Shown here: positions 22,830 to 34,159 of the stretch, piece by piece | How positions within the stretch are numbered: position 1 is the first letter of the stretch | Layout of the letters: the number at the start of each line of letters is the position of its first letter | Assembly: GCF_010015445.1 (NCBI RefSeq) | Contig: NC_053133.1 | Location: 5,496,200-5,560,199 of the forward strand | Length of the DNA: 64,000 nucleotides | Reading direction: 5' to 3' | Origin: Perca fluviatilis | Taxonomy: Eukaryota > Chordata > Actinopteri > Perciformes > Percidae | Notes under the pieces: model-generated | What the model saw: only the letters and a program-made list of their open reading frames with translations | Database searches by the model: none | What the model was told of the DNA's origin: nothing | Position numbers and translations under genes: made by a program

Positions 22830-23357
22830 GCTAGTACCAGCTCTACTCGGCTCGGCTCGGCTCGGCTCGTCCTCCTTTCTCCATTGCAGATTTAGTACCG
22901 CCTCGTGCGTGTGGCGAGCATGGCTGGTTGTCATAGCGGCTCCGCAGGAAACTGCTGTGACCTAACGAGACACACACTTAGAACGTGGAAGGTGTGTTGC
23001 TTTTGATTCTCGGCATGTGGCTGTTTGCCAGAAGACACTTTTTGTTTTTCAAAAGAAGCTGGAGGCGGCAAAAAACCCCACCGCTGGCTAAACTATTTAA
23101 AAATGGCGGGTTTGTTCAGGACACCCCCCGTCTGTCGCTAGCAATGATGACGCAGTGATTGGTGACAATTCTCTCCGACCAATCGGTAGTCTGCAGGTTT
23201 TCACGTCACCTTTTGGTATCGCCCCAGCTTGCTTGGAACCTCAACGGAGATGGTACTAAAAAAAGTACCTGTCGGCAGGTACCAGGGACTTTTTATCATA
23301 ATGGAAAACCAAAAAAGGCGAGTAGAGGCGAGGCGAGTCGAGCAGGTACCATGTAAT
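22830..23357. mobile_element. MITE-like element with GTACC(A/T)GCTC...GAGCAGGTACC ends
   Basis: Left GTACCAGCTCTACTCGGCTC with a (CGGCT)n run at 22848-22868, right GGCGAGTCGAGCAGGTACC: GC-rich inverted ends of a type common in fish. The interior includes TACTAAAAAAAGTA and GGTACC palindromes. Target duplication not resolved. Confidence 0.5.
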
Positions 23358-24090
23358 GAAAAACACCATAAGATGCACTTGTGTAAGTCTTTACAGCCAA
23401 CATTTGGTTTGAATGTATTGAAAGGATAGCCCCTTGATATTTAGCATCTCATTTTCACGGGGGTCCTATAAACACAAATACATTATTAAAACATATACAG
23501 ACAGAACAGCGTTACATAACAAACATACACTACAAACACACAGATACAGACAGCTTGCTCAGCCTCTCTCACCCACACCCCAAAGTAGTAATTAGAGACA
23601 AAAATAATATGGATAATAAATCAATTTGAGCAGACTGGCTGCAATGACAGAGTTGCTGTCAGACCTCAGACCGGTCAGTGAAGAAGTAAGCATTAGCAAT
23701 AGTAGCTGCAAGCCAAAATGAAGATCATGTAATAGGATTATTAATAAAGACCTCTGAGCACTAAATACTGCAGTGCTGTCTCATTATGCAACTCTTTATT
23801 CATGCAACTTAAACCTCAACCAGCCAAACTATGGCTTAAACTGTAAATTCTGTTGATATTTGATTTTATTCTTTGAGAATTTAATAGACTGTTGTGATTG
23901 TTTTTGTAAAAGCCTGACTAGGGACAAGGACTGCAAATTAGCGGTGGCTAGACGTCCTAAAACTCCTTGCATCTCTCTCATTTGGTTGTGATAATGTTAT
24001 AGGTAATGTCCCTGATAAATAAACAATAAATAAATAAATTACACTCAACTTAACTTTAGCTTAACGTTAGTCTAGCCAGGTTAGCCATTA

Positions 24091-24175
24091 GCTAAGCTGA
24101 AGGCTGTTATGCTAAGCTGAAGGCTGTTATGCTAAGCTGAAGGCTGTTATGCTAAGCTGAAGGCTGTTATGCTAA
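24091..24175. repeat. 20-bp tandem repeat, four units
   Basis: GCTAAGCTGAAGGCTGTTAT repeats four times with no mismatch, then GCTAA. The perfect identity indicates recent expansion or slippage. Confidence 0.95.
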
Positions 24176-24821
24176 TCATCTCTGCACACTCAGTTGCCAG
24201 TTTATTAGGTGCACCTAGCTAAAGTTAATTACACGGCAGCCCGGCAATAAATCCTACCTTCATTAATGTTGAATGTTGGTTTCAACTTTTTTGTGGATTG
24301 ATTAAGAGAGGCCTTTGATTCAATGTATGTAAAATAAAGCTAATCTGAAGCATTACATTATCATGTTTGAATGATGAATGTCTGGCTATCAACAAGGAGG
24401 TATAAGTAACTTTTTCACTTAATTCTTTATTTTTCTATTTCATTCTTTTTATTATTAATTTACTTCAGTTTTCTGCTGTATACTTTCTGCTATAAGGACT
24501 ACATGTTTGTGTTTATTTTAATTAAAAAGTAATGCTTTTTTTTATTCTCAATTATTTATTGTTAATTTTATTTAGTAATGTTGTCGTGTTATTTTGTGTC
24601 TTCTAATGTTAGAAAGGGGGTGAGGGACAGCGAGGCCAGCAAAGCAAACCATGCATTAGAAGACATGGTCAAGTCTCTAATAGACAGAGAGACAAAAGCC
24701 AGATCAATACTGTCATTACCAGCTCTGTGTAAGACTGAATCAGATGTCATACAGCCTCTGGGTTGAAGAGGGGTTTGACATAACTGAACATTAACGTGCT
24801 GTGTGATGAACCAGCTGTGTG

Positions 24822-24825
<4 letters not shown>

Positions 24826-24894
<69 letters not shown>

Positions 24895-24930
24895 GTGTGT
24901 GCAGCGTCTCTCTCTCTCTCTCTCTCTCCA
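24826..24930. repeat. (GT)n followed by (CT)n microsatellite
   Basis: About 37 GT units interrupted by one GC, then GCAGCG and (TC)n at 24907-24928. Frames across it are artefacts. Confidence 0.95.
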
Positions 24931-25009
24931 GACAGTTTTAGATTCAGAGCTGGTTGTGTGTACACACATGTACATATTTGCATCTGCCATGATCTGCACT
25001 ACTCATCCA

Positions 25010-25262
25010 TTAGTCTCGCATTGCCAGACCTTCCTCCACAGCGTTGTGGAGGAGGGTCTGGCTAGTTCACACAGCATTCCTGGATGGGAGAAAAACGAAC
25101 TCTGGTTTATTGGCATTTCTTTAAACCAATCACAATCACCCTGGGCTATGCTAAGCGCGGGACGGAGCCACGGTGCCTCTGCAAAATAGCCTCTGGAAGG
25201 AACTTGTTTTGGTGGAACGTGTGTACGTTCAAAAGTTGTTTTAGGCGTGCAACAGAAAACTT
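25010..25262 (+). repeat. Dispersed hairpin-ended repeat, copy 1
   Basis: 25024-25061 forms a near-perfect hairpin (CCAGACCTTCCTCCACAGCG with its complement). Downstream sequence ATTCCTGGATGGGAGAAAAA through AACGTGTGTACGTTC is shared with 33170-33345 in inverse orientation. Probably a non-autonomous DNA element. Confidence 0.68.
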
Positions 25263-25289
25263 AAACACACATTAAATTATGAGTCAGGG

Positions 25290-28085
25290 GTGGACTCTCT
25301 TAGCCATTGTACTGTAGCCTCTATCCCATGTACAGCAAACACTGACACATGTGCACTAGCCTTTCTAAAATGTGCCTTCTTGGGAGTTGAATTGGGACAA
25401 AAGTGTAATTCACCTCTTCACGTGTTGTGTGACAAGAATATAGATTGAGTCAGTTTGTAGTTCCTGGTGAGCCCCAGATAGTTCCCACCAGAAACTAGGA
25501 TAATGGAATGTCTCTATAACACTGAAACACCTGCACACTGACTCCAAACCCAATTATGTGCATGTCCTACTCATTTGCAGCAGCAAACCCATTTTGAAAG
25601 AAACATAATGCAGCCCAAATCATGTTTTTTCAACCACATAATGAGGAATTGTTTTAATGAATGTTTATACTGAATCAAACAGCAAAATGTGTTTTTTTAT
25701 TCATATTCTTACACTGCAAATACAGCATCATTTATATACAGTATGTATCACAGCGCTTAGTTAAGGTTAGGGATAGACGGTGGTGCTCTTGGTTATACAA
25801 TATAATGAAGCCGAGACAGTGCTGTGTTCTGACTGATGTGTTTTTGTCAGTGAGAATTTGCAGGCAGCAAAATGTTTCCTTATAATTTAATAATATTTGG
25901 AACTGGACATCTATTTGAATAAATGTGCAATCTGTATTCGGGTTATGGGCATTACTTTTTTTATTTTCCAATAGGCTGGCACCTACAGTATATGAAGTGT
26001 ATATAATTATACCTTTGCTGTCAATACATAATTCCAAACCTTTCACCACTTGCCTTTTTTTGTCTCTTGGTTTTCACATGCTGAATATCAGAAAACAGAA
26101 ACACATCAGTTAGTTTTGTCCTGAGGAGCTTCTGCCTGTTGATGATTGGAGGAGCAGAGACATGTTAACACTGAGCAGCTTTTGCTGCATTTTCACTGTT
26201 GCTTTTAATATTTCAGGAAGTGAGACACTGACAGGAAGCTGCTGGCTGGTTTGATTTGTTTCTCTGAGGGAAGCAGCAGACATTTTCCTTTTTATCAGAG
26301 AAGAAAATAAAGACATAGTGTAAGGAAACTAACATCCCCTCAGCATGCTGTAGCATGAAGCCCATGAGGCCAAATGTACTGGCTGCATTCAGACGTGTAA
26401 ACATTTGGTGGAATGTGTGAGAACTCTGCATCTACTTTGAGAAACGCCTCCAGGGAGTTCAGACGCACGGTACACTCTGAGGAACACAGATGAGATGACG
26501 CAGTGTTTATTATCCTCTCCCATCACTTTACTATTCACTTTACTCTTTCCTTATTACACTTGTTAGAACAGCTCCCATGCTGTGCTGTGCTACACCTACA
26601 TACAGGGCCAAATGCGGGTAAAAATTGACTTTGGCTAGTAGCATTGTAAAGTTACTGGCTGGTGATGAAGGAATCAAATAACACTGCGTCTGGTTGAATG
26701 TTTCCAAGAAATGTGGGCGGTTTTCTTTATCTGGCAACACTGCTTGTAGTACTAATCCTACATTTCCCATGAACACCATGTCATACAACCCTTGGCTGCA
26801 TGCCTAGCGTGTGTGGTATCGATTGCGAGCTACGTTGAAACAGAGAAGACAAACGGAGCAGCGAGAAACAAACCAGATCAGCTGAAGTTAAAGTAAAGTT
26901 AGTAAGGAAAAAACAAAACAAATATGTGGCTAGTGGACAATCTGATTGGCTGGTAGCTTTAAAAATCTACTAGCCATGTTGGCTGGTGATCAAAAAACTT
27001 AATTTAAAGCCCTGTATATATATATTTCTGTATTTCTGTTTAGACGGCCCGGTTAGGTGACGCTGACCTTGCTGTGGTCACTTTATAACAATTACAACAA
27101 CACATGTACACGTTTCTGACATTTGTTTGCTGCTTGACTTGCCCAGAAGACGTCTTGGCAGTTGACTCCAAATCTTGGTCAAAGGGGAAGATGTCTGGGG
27201 GGCTGTGACAGGCCCAGACTCCTGTCAATCAACCAGATGGGCCCTTAAGGGAAATGTGCGACATTTGGGGAAACTCAAGAGAAAATTTTAAAGTGAGATG
27301 AGAAGATTGATACCACTCGTCTGTATGCTAAATGTCCAGCTACTGCCAGCAGCCAGTTAACTTAGATTAGCATAACAACCTTAAACAGCCTGACTCTGTC
27401 CAGAGGTATCAAAATCCAGCCAGGTTTGGAACGCTCCCTGTGTTCAGTCAAAGTACCAATACAACAATGTTTCCGTATTATCAACTGAATGGTTTGTGAG
27501 TGACAGCACCAACTACACACATGATACATGATGTATACACACTCACATAAATGTGTTGTGGAAGTATAAATGGGAAGATATCATATCTATGTGCATATAT
27601 ATATATATAAGGAAACACTCAGTCCCGTTACGGTCGACAGTAACAACACATAAACATCTGGAGAGAAAGAAGAAGGAAAAATAAATCATAATTTAAGAAA
27701 ACAATAATAACCCTTTTGAGAGAAAACATGAAATAAATGAAACTATATATACATAAATATCCCAACATATAACCCAAAAATGTCAGTGGGTTATTGTTGT
27801 GTCATCTATTGTAAGATTAAAGTAATTTTTCCATATATGTTGATCATATTCTGAACTCTTTCCCAGCGAGAGTAAGCTCAGCACACCCCCAACCCCCGAA
27901 CTCATTTCTTATCTGTGACGTTTGACAGTCAAAGAAGTAACTTCTTTGATTCTGAATAAAACTATGAATTTCTAAATATCATAAATCTGAGCGATCCCTT
28001 TAACTTTCTTATGCTTGCTAAGCTCTTGCTAACTCTTAATGTTCTAAGTCTGGGGAAAATAAAAGACCTGATAATATCTGACCTG
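25290..28085. other. Intergenic stretch, nothing recognised
   Basis: No coding region was supported. Small (AT)n run at 27590-27610. A poorly defined MITE-like patch at 26590-27020 could not be bounded. Confidence 0.4.
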
Positions 28086-28091
28086 CTTTAA

Positions 28092-28233
28092 TGGTCCCAT
28101 GGCATGAAAATGTCAATTTATGAGTTTTTTTAACATTAATAATTATTATTCCGGAAAGACACTTCAGATACAGTATGAGGGGACCACTAAGGTCTATATA
28201 AAAGCATCCAAAGAGCACCATGTCATGGGACCT
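28092..28233. mobile_element. piggyBac-like MITE, 142-bp derivative
   Basis: Ends (T)GGTCCCATGGCATG / CATGTCATGGGACCT with TTAA on both sides (28088-28091, 28234-28237). It is an internally deleted relative of the element at 33590-34153. Confidence 0.8.
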
Positions 28234-28239
28234 TTAAAT

Positions 28240-29400
28240 GATCCTGCGTCTGAGCACAGTTGTGTGTCAGCTGATAGAGTCTCCAATGGTCACTTGCATG
28301 TGTCATATCATTAAATATAGCAGAATGCAGAAGATGAACATAGTACTTGTGTTGTTTTCTATAATACACAGTTTAGGTGTGAATGCAAACACCGGTATTG
28401 ATCACTTAAAGGCCAGTGATGGTTCTAATAGTGAGGAAGCTAGTGAGAAGCCATGAGGGAGTTCCACCGGTCTTTGAGCAGAGTGATGGAGAGCAGCATC
28501 ACAGTGTCCTGCCCCGCTGATTCATTGGCCAGACTGGCTATTGATTGGCTCTGCCCTTCTGACTTGATACATCATGTCATCTTTGTTTAGAGAGCGGGAT
28601 CCAGGACGCGAGCACTTCCATTGAAAGCTTGAAAATAAAAGCCCCTTGCATTGTTGTAAGCAGCGGCGTGTCTGTGTGATGATGGATCAGGCCATCTGCC
28701 GGTCCCTGGGCCGGACTGTGGAGCGTCATCTTCATCAGACAACAGCTGACAGGACGTCCATCATCACAAAGTCACGCCGATGGGCCCGGTCCCTGCTGGA
28801 GCAACGCCTGCTTGCATCAACACATCGGCAGCGACTTCATCATCTTCACTCATTTAGAGCTGGAAACAAATTGAACCTCAGTGGTTGACTGTAATCATCA
28901 GGGGTTCAGGCCTGCAGGGGCCAACTGCTGTTTATTACTGTAGTCTTCTCAGTGTCACATACCACCTGCTGACAGTCAGCACTGTGACGTTTAAGGAATG
29001 CACATTGTAATCTAATTTCATACAGACGTGTCCAGTGATCAGAAACTCCCTCTACCACACTGTGTTTATGGTCAGGACATTAGTATGGCTGCCGCAAAGA
29101 TAAAGTATAGTGCCAAAACACAGCCATGGGAAGAAGACTGGAAGACAGCAAACATAGATGTGAGTAATGCATCTTAGGACATTTAAAACAAAAATCTAAA
29201 CAGCCTACCCACTGAAATAAGAAACTGCACCACCTACCACAACCTCACCCAATGCCTCAAGGCAACACTTTTAATCAAATAGTAATTTTATTATTACTGT
29301 TGTTATTACTGGCTAATTGGTCTGTCAGATAGTCACTCTGCATGTCTACTGTAAAATAGTCACTTGTCTTTCAACAATGTGGTACGCTCTTGTAAAGTTG
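28240..29400. other. Intergenic stretch, nothing recognised
   Basis: No domain-bearing frame. The open frame at 28646-28888 has no recognisable motif or splice context. Confidence 0.4.
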
Positions 29401-29412
29401 TGTCTTATAATC

Positions 29413-29930
29413 AGTGTGCGATTTTCTGGGGGAATGCGTAGGATTTCCCCCTTTCTGCTCTACATATCCCTGCCTCTGCTGATTTATTTTTATCTCCGGT
29501 GGGGACTAAATGTATCCCCCCCACTCAAAGTGATCAATGCTACTTCACCAATAGATCATTATATACCTAAAGTAAAAGTATATTAAACTAAAGCACTGTA
29601 ACATGAACAGACTAATAGTGCCATAGAAGAAAAAAATCCAAGCATCAGTTGCTGGTTGTATTTAGCCTGTACAGAGCTCCGGGACGCCGGCTACCAGCAG
29701 CAGTTGTTTAGCTGCCGATAGGTGACTGTGAGCCGGCTATAGGCACCGCCAGAAGACGCTCCTTTCAGGAGCCATGGCAGTGGAGTTTAGCCAGAAAAAG
29801 TGAGCATCATGCTGCGATTCTGCTGATGATAAGATTAGGCACCAAAACGGCTTATTCAGTTAAGATTTCCATTGGATATTTAATTGTATATTTATCTGAT
29901 TGTTTTGTTGGGCATGACCAAAAAACATTC
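29413..29930 (+). repeat. Dispersed repeat, copy 2 (uninterrupted)
   Basis: Direct-orientation relative of 16888-17246 plus 17828-17970. It runs without a break from AATCAGTGTGCGATTTTC to GACCAAAAAACATTCC, giving the empty-site arrangement for the retroposon in copy 1. Confidence 0.72.
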
Positions 29931-29939
29931 CCTCACATT

Positions 29940-31035
29940 GTACCTTGTGGAGTGCCAACACACAACACACTGAACAGTCTTAACACAGAGCACAGGGTAT
30001 CCCGCAATTCACCGCTGCCTACTGCACCACACCAGCCATTTATTGGGGGTTTATGACATGTGAGGTTCAGACTTTAATATTATTCATCACTCGGTGATGC
30101 CGAACCTCAACAGAAGGTTATTTCTATACCAAACACAATGACAAAAGCTTCTGTTATGCTTGATGAGACTGATAGGATTAATAATGCTTATCTGACATGA
30201 CATGAAGATGAATCTACAATAAAATTATATCATGTTATATCTTTTATGGACAGTAGGCCTAACTCCATTTCATATTGTTAATACTTGTTTTACTCCTCAA
30301 TGCACTGCTTGTGTTTCTCTCGTTTGATGGAAAGCTGTAATGTTGATCCTACTCATGCATTCGTTATGTAAAAAACTGGTATTTGTTTTTGTGACAGGAT
30401 ATTGATATTAATAAAGGTAACCTCTGACAGAATGACACTGACTGTAGACTACAGCTTCTTTCTTTACATTCTCATTTCTTTGTACATTTGGTGTGAATTT
30501 GGGGTTTAATTTATTCAACTTCAGATTCAAAATCCACTATTTTTCAGGACATAAACTTATATGGGATATTAATGCACAAGCAAATCCTGCAGCAAATGCT
30601 GTATAACATTATGCTGTAGCTAACAAGGTGAAAGGTCATTTTTCATTACACTGCGATTACATTTGTGTTAATTATTTATTGATTCATTTATTTCAGTGCT
30701 GCAAGGCACGCCACGTACAATGAATAAGACTGTCAACATCACACGGCTGAATGATTAGCTTCATTTCACAGAAGCACATGGATCGGCTGCCGTCCTGTGC
30801 AATTAATGATGGAAATTATTTGAGTTCATATTTGACTGATGTATAATGTCTTTATCTGCACTCACACTGTGTTCAGGTGCTTACTTACTTAGTTTCATAT
30901 TGACAGGAAGGAGCTTCCTATTGCATCCATGTCTTTTGATTCTATTTTTAATATCAACATATTTGTTGGCCCTGAATGGGCAGAAAACAAAACTGATAAA
31001 ACGTCACTGACTTCCTGAATGTACTAGAACCATCT
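29940..31035. other. A/T-rich intergenic stretch left of the foldback element
   Basis: No open reading frame of note and no tandem or inverted repeat was seen. Confidence 0.4.
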
Positions 31036-31104
31036 GAGAAGTACGGTGTCCGGGAAGTGCAATGCAACATTACAAAGAATGAAACACTTTTACAAAGCTC
31101 GAGA

Positions 31105-31490
31105 CAAATTTACATTTTGGAAAACAAATTTACATTTTGGAAAACAAATTTACATTTTGGAAAACAAAATAACATTTTAGAAAACAAATTTACATTTTGG
31201 AAAACAAAATAACATTTTAGAAAACAAATTTACATTTTGGAAAACAAAATAACATTTTCGAAAACAAATTTACGTTTTAGAAAACAAATTTACATTTTGG
31301 AAAACAAAATAACATTTTCGAAAACAAATTTACGTTTTAGAAAACAAATTTACATTTTGGAAAACAAAATAACATTTTCGAAAACAAATTTACGTTTTAG
31401 AAAACAAATTTACATTTTGGAAAACAAAATAACATTTTAGAAAACAAATTTACATTTTAGAAAACAAATTTACATTTTAGAAAACAAATT
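31105..31490. repeat. Left-arm 20-bp tandem array of the foldback element
   Basis: Units differ at two or three positions (TTACATTTTGG, TAACATTTTAG, TAACATTTTCG, TTACGTTTTAG). Between 31261 and 31440 a 60-bp higher-order block of three unit types recurs. Reading through it gives a repetitive peptide that is an artefact of the array. Confidence 0.9.
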
Positions 31491-31759
31491 AACAAGATGC
31501 AAAACACTTTTACCAGTCCCGAAACAAATTTACAAATGACAGATTCTTCACGGAAAGGGAATGTACCACATACCGGAAGTGATGAGGTGTTGTTGGTGAG
31601 CGCAGTCAATTTGTGTTGTTGTGAGTGAGTATATGGCGTGAATGAAGTTTATGGTGACTTTACGTGTGGTCGGTGTTTGGAGTTTTTATATGACGCGGAC
31701 CTGACGGAAACATTGGAAAAACAGGGAACGTATCGACAGCCGCGGCCGGATCGGCGAGC

Positions 31760-32215
31760 AGCAGGGGGCAGCTGAGTCCGTCTGCAGCTGCAGGACCTGG
31801 AGCTCACTGCCCATTCCTGGGAGCCAAAACCGACACCACGCAGCTGGAGACCCGTGCCGCATTGCTGGGGCCCGCTGGAGGGAAGGGAAGCCCGGAGAAT
31901 CAGATCCAGGATTGAACGGAGCGGACTGTCACAGCCTGCTGAAGTTTAAATCACAGGTTTCCTAAAGGGAGTCTGGCAGGACTCGGACTGTGGATCGACG
32001 CAAAACACGACTTAAAGTCCTCCGTAAATAAATAAATACATGCAGAAATAAATGAATCATTAGTGGGGGAGTGAGCCTGGACATTTCAGTCTGTTTAAAC
32101 TTCACTTTGAAGCAGAACCTCTTAGTTCAGAAGGGTGAAGTTTCCGTTTGTACTCATATCTGTGAACTGATTATAATACATATTCTTTGTATTAACACAT
32201 TAATTAGTCTCTTTG
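31760..32215 (+). pseudogene. mrps28: mrps28 fragment (C-terminal coding part plus 3' UTR) inside the foldback element
   Basis: MRPS28 is a small-subunit mitochondrial ribosomal protein (bS1m). From about 31775 the sequence reads [12 protein letters not shown] and, after a one-base frame slip near 31812, [19 protein letters not shown], ending at a stop near 31915. This matches the recalled vertebrate MRPS28 pattern LDLELTSRFLGA.TDTT.LEA.A.LLG. A stop just upstream of VRL and the frame slip make it non-functional. About 165 bp at 32050-32213 is also present at 50180-50340 in another transposon and is read as captured 3' UTR. The mrps28 identity rests on memory of the family, not on a search. 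Confidence 0.72.
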
Positions 32216-32344
32216 TCTTTTTGTTTAAAAAAACTAGAACATCGCATGAGATTTTGACGATTTATAGTGATTTTATTTCCGTAAGACCTTTGCCTACATT
32301 GGCCGCGATGCATTAAGGACGGCCCATAGACAGTATATAAGGCA

Positions 32345-32425
32345 GTGCCTCCCCTGTTCCAAGATGGCGGCTCTATTGACGCATTCGATCCATAACTGCC
32401 GTAGTCAAGGCGACATGTATACAAA
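32345..32425 (+). other. ATG-containing segment in the foldback loop, possible first-exon-like capture
   Basis: CTGTTCCAAGATGGCGGCTC opens a short reading frame beginning MAALLTHSIHN. MRPS28 also starts MAA, but the resemblance is too short to assign. A related segment lies reversed at 49630-49715 inside the hAT-like element, so it belongs to the shared cargo or to another dispersed repeat. Confidence 0.3.
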
Positions 32426-32529
32426 ACCTCATCACTTCGGGTATGTGGTACATTCCCCTTTCCGTAAAGAATCTGTCATTTGTAAATTTGTTTTCGGACT
32501 GGTAAAAGTGTTTTGTATTTGTTAATTTG

Positions 32530-32860
32530 TTTTCATCTTGTTAATTTGTTTTCGAAAATGTAAATTTGTTTTCTAAAATGTTATTTTGTTTTCCAAAATG
32601 TAAATTTGTTTTCTAAAATGTAAATTTGTTTTCGAAAATGTTATTTTGTTTTCCAAAATGTAAATTTGTTTTCTAAAATGTTATTTTGTTTTCCAAAATG
32701 TAAATTTGTTTTCCAAAATGTAAATTTGTTTTCTAAAATGTTATTTTGTTTTCCAAAATGTTATTTTGTTTTCCAAAATGTAAATTTGTTTTCTAAAATG
32801 TTATTTTGTTTTCCAAAATGTAAATTTGTTTTCCAAAATGTTATTTTGTTTTCCAAAATG
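32530..32860. repeat. Right-arm 20-bp tandem array, inverse of the left arm
   Basis: Units TAAATTTGTTTTCCAAAATG and TTATTTTGTTTTCCAAAATG are reverse complements of the left-arm units. Unit order is not an exact mirror of the left arm, so the arms have partly diverged or expanded independently. Confidence 0.9.
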
Positions 32861-33109
32861 TAAAAGTGTTTCATTCTTTGTAATGTTGCATTGCACTTCC
32901 CGGCCACCGTAGAGAAGCTGTCATTGGAAACTGTTTGGAAAATGGCAGGCACAAAAAAATACCTGGCATGAGATTGGAAGAACCATCACGTCCACCATTG
33001 TTGTATTTGAAGAACAGTCGTGGCCGTTACACACAGAATAGTCTATATCCACGACGTTCCACTGGGGCATTTCTGAGGACTATGGTTAACTGCTCCTCAG
33101 ATCTCTGCA

Positions 33110-33365
33110 GGGTAAATCCAGACAGCTAGCTAGACTATCTGTCCAATCTGAGTTTTCTCTTGCACGACTAAAACTACTTTTGAACGTACACATGTTCCAC
33201 CAAAACAAGTTCTTTCCTGATGCTATTTTGCAGAGGCACCGTGGCTTCGTCCGGGGCTTAGCATACCCCAGGACGATTGTGATTGGTTTAAAGAAATGAC
33301 AATAAACCAGAGCACGTTTTTCTCCCATCCAGGAATGCTGTGTGGACTAGCCAGACCTTCCTCCT
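33110..33365 (-). repeat. Dispersed repeat, copy 2 (inverse of 25010-25262)
   Basis: GAACGTACACATGTTCCACC, CAGAGGCACCGTGGC and CTCCCATCCAGGAATGCTGT are reverse complements of copy 1. It starts about 200 bp right of the foldback element. Confidence 0.68.
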
Positions 33366-33589
33366 CATTCCCCCTATCTCTCCCCTTTCATGTCTTCAGC
33401 TGTCCTATCACAATAAAGGCCTAAAAAGCCCAAAACATTATCTTTGAAATGCCATGAAAAAGTAAATTTTGCTAGGACAGAGCACACCGTTCTCCTTGGG
33501 CAAGAGAGGTTTCTGCAATACGTTAATTTCTGATTTACATTTTTAAATGGGGGGTCTGGGGGTCCTCCCTGTCAAAACACTTAATTTAA

Positions 33590-34153
33590 AGGTCACATGA
33601 CATGGTGCTCTTTGGATGCTTTTATATAGGCCTTAGTTGTCCACTAATACTGTATCTGAAGTCTCTTTTATATAGGCCTTAGTGGTCCCCTAATACTGTA
33701 TCTAAAGTCTCTTTCCCGAAATTCAGCCTTGGTGCAGAATTACAGCCACTAGAGCCAGTCCCACAATGAGCTTTACTTAGGATGTGCCATTTCTGTGTCT
33801 GTAGCTATTGAGGAGGAGAAAGGGGGGGCAAGGTGGAGAGTGGGGGTGTGGCCTTGACCAACTGCCATGCTTTGCTCGTTTGCAAGCCATGATGTCTCTC
33901 TCTCATGGGTGGGCCAAATTCTCTGGGCGGGCATAGCAGAGAAAGGGGAGGTGACCTTGCTCCTTATGACCTCATAAGGAGAAGATTCCAGATCGGCCCA
34001 TCTGAGCTTTCATTTTCTCAAAGGCAGAGCAGGATACCCAGGGCTCGGTTTACACCTATCGCCATTTCTAGCCACTGGGGGACCATAGGCAGGCTGGGGG
34101 AACGCATATTAATGTTAAACCTCATAAGGTGAAATTTTCATGCCATGGGACCT
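33590..34153. mobile_element. piggyBac-like MITE, 564 bp
   Basis: Ends AGGTCACATGACATGG / CCATGGGACCT with TTAA on both sides (33586-33589, 34154-34157). Contains a ~48-bp direct repeat (TTTTATATAGGCCTTAGT at 33619 and 33666). No transposase. Confidence 0.82.
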
Positions 34154-34159
34154 TTAATG

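Larger units (their letters stand above)
31042..32911. mobile_element. Foldback-type transposon with 20-bp repeat arms
   Basis: Both ends carry TACGGTG(T/G)CCGGGAAGTGC followed by AATGCAACATTACAAAG as inverted repeats, flanked by a direct GAGAAG duplication (31036-31041 and 32912-32917). Inside each end lies an array of a 20-bp unit (ACAAATTTACATTTTGGAAA variants): about 19-20 units on the left (31105-31490) and about 17 on the right in inverse orientation (32530-32860). The inverted arms then continue through a second shared stretch (left 31500-31600, right 32435-32515). Arms of roughly 500 bp enclose a loop of about 0.85 kb. No transposase is seen, so it is non-autonomous. The loop contains an mrps28 fragment. 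Confidence 0.85.

Noticed and set aside
31237..31440. Open frame giving a regular peptide repeat (FSKTNLRFRKQIYILENKIT)
   Set aside because: It is a direct read-through of the 20-bp array; the mirror frame appears in the right arm. No sign of a real protein.
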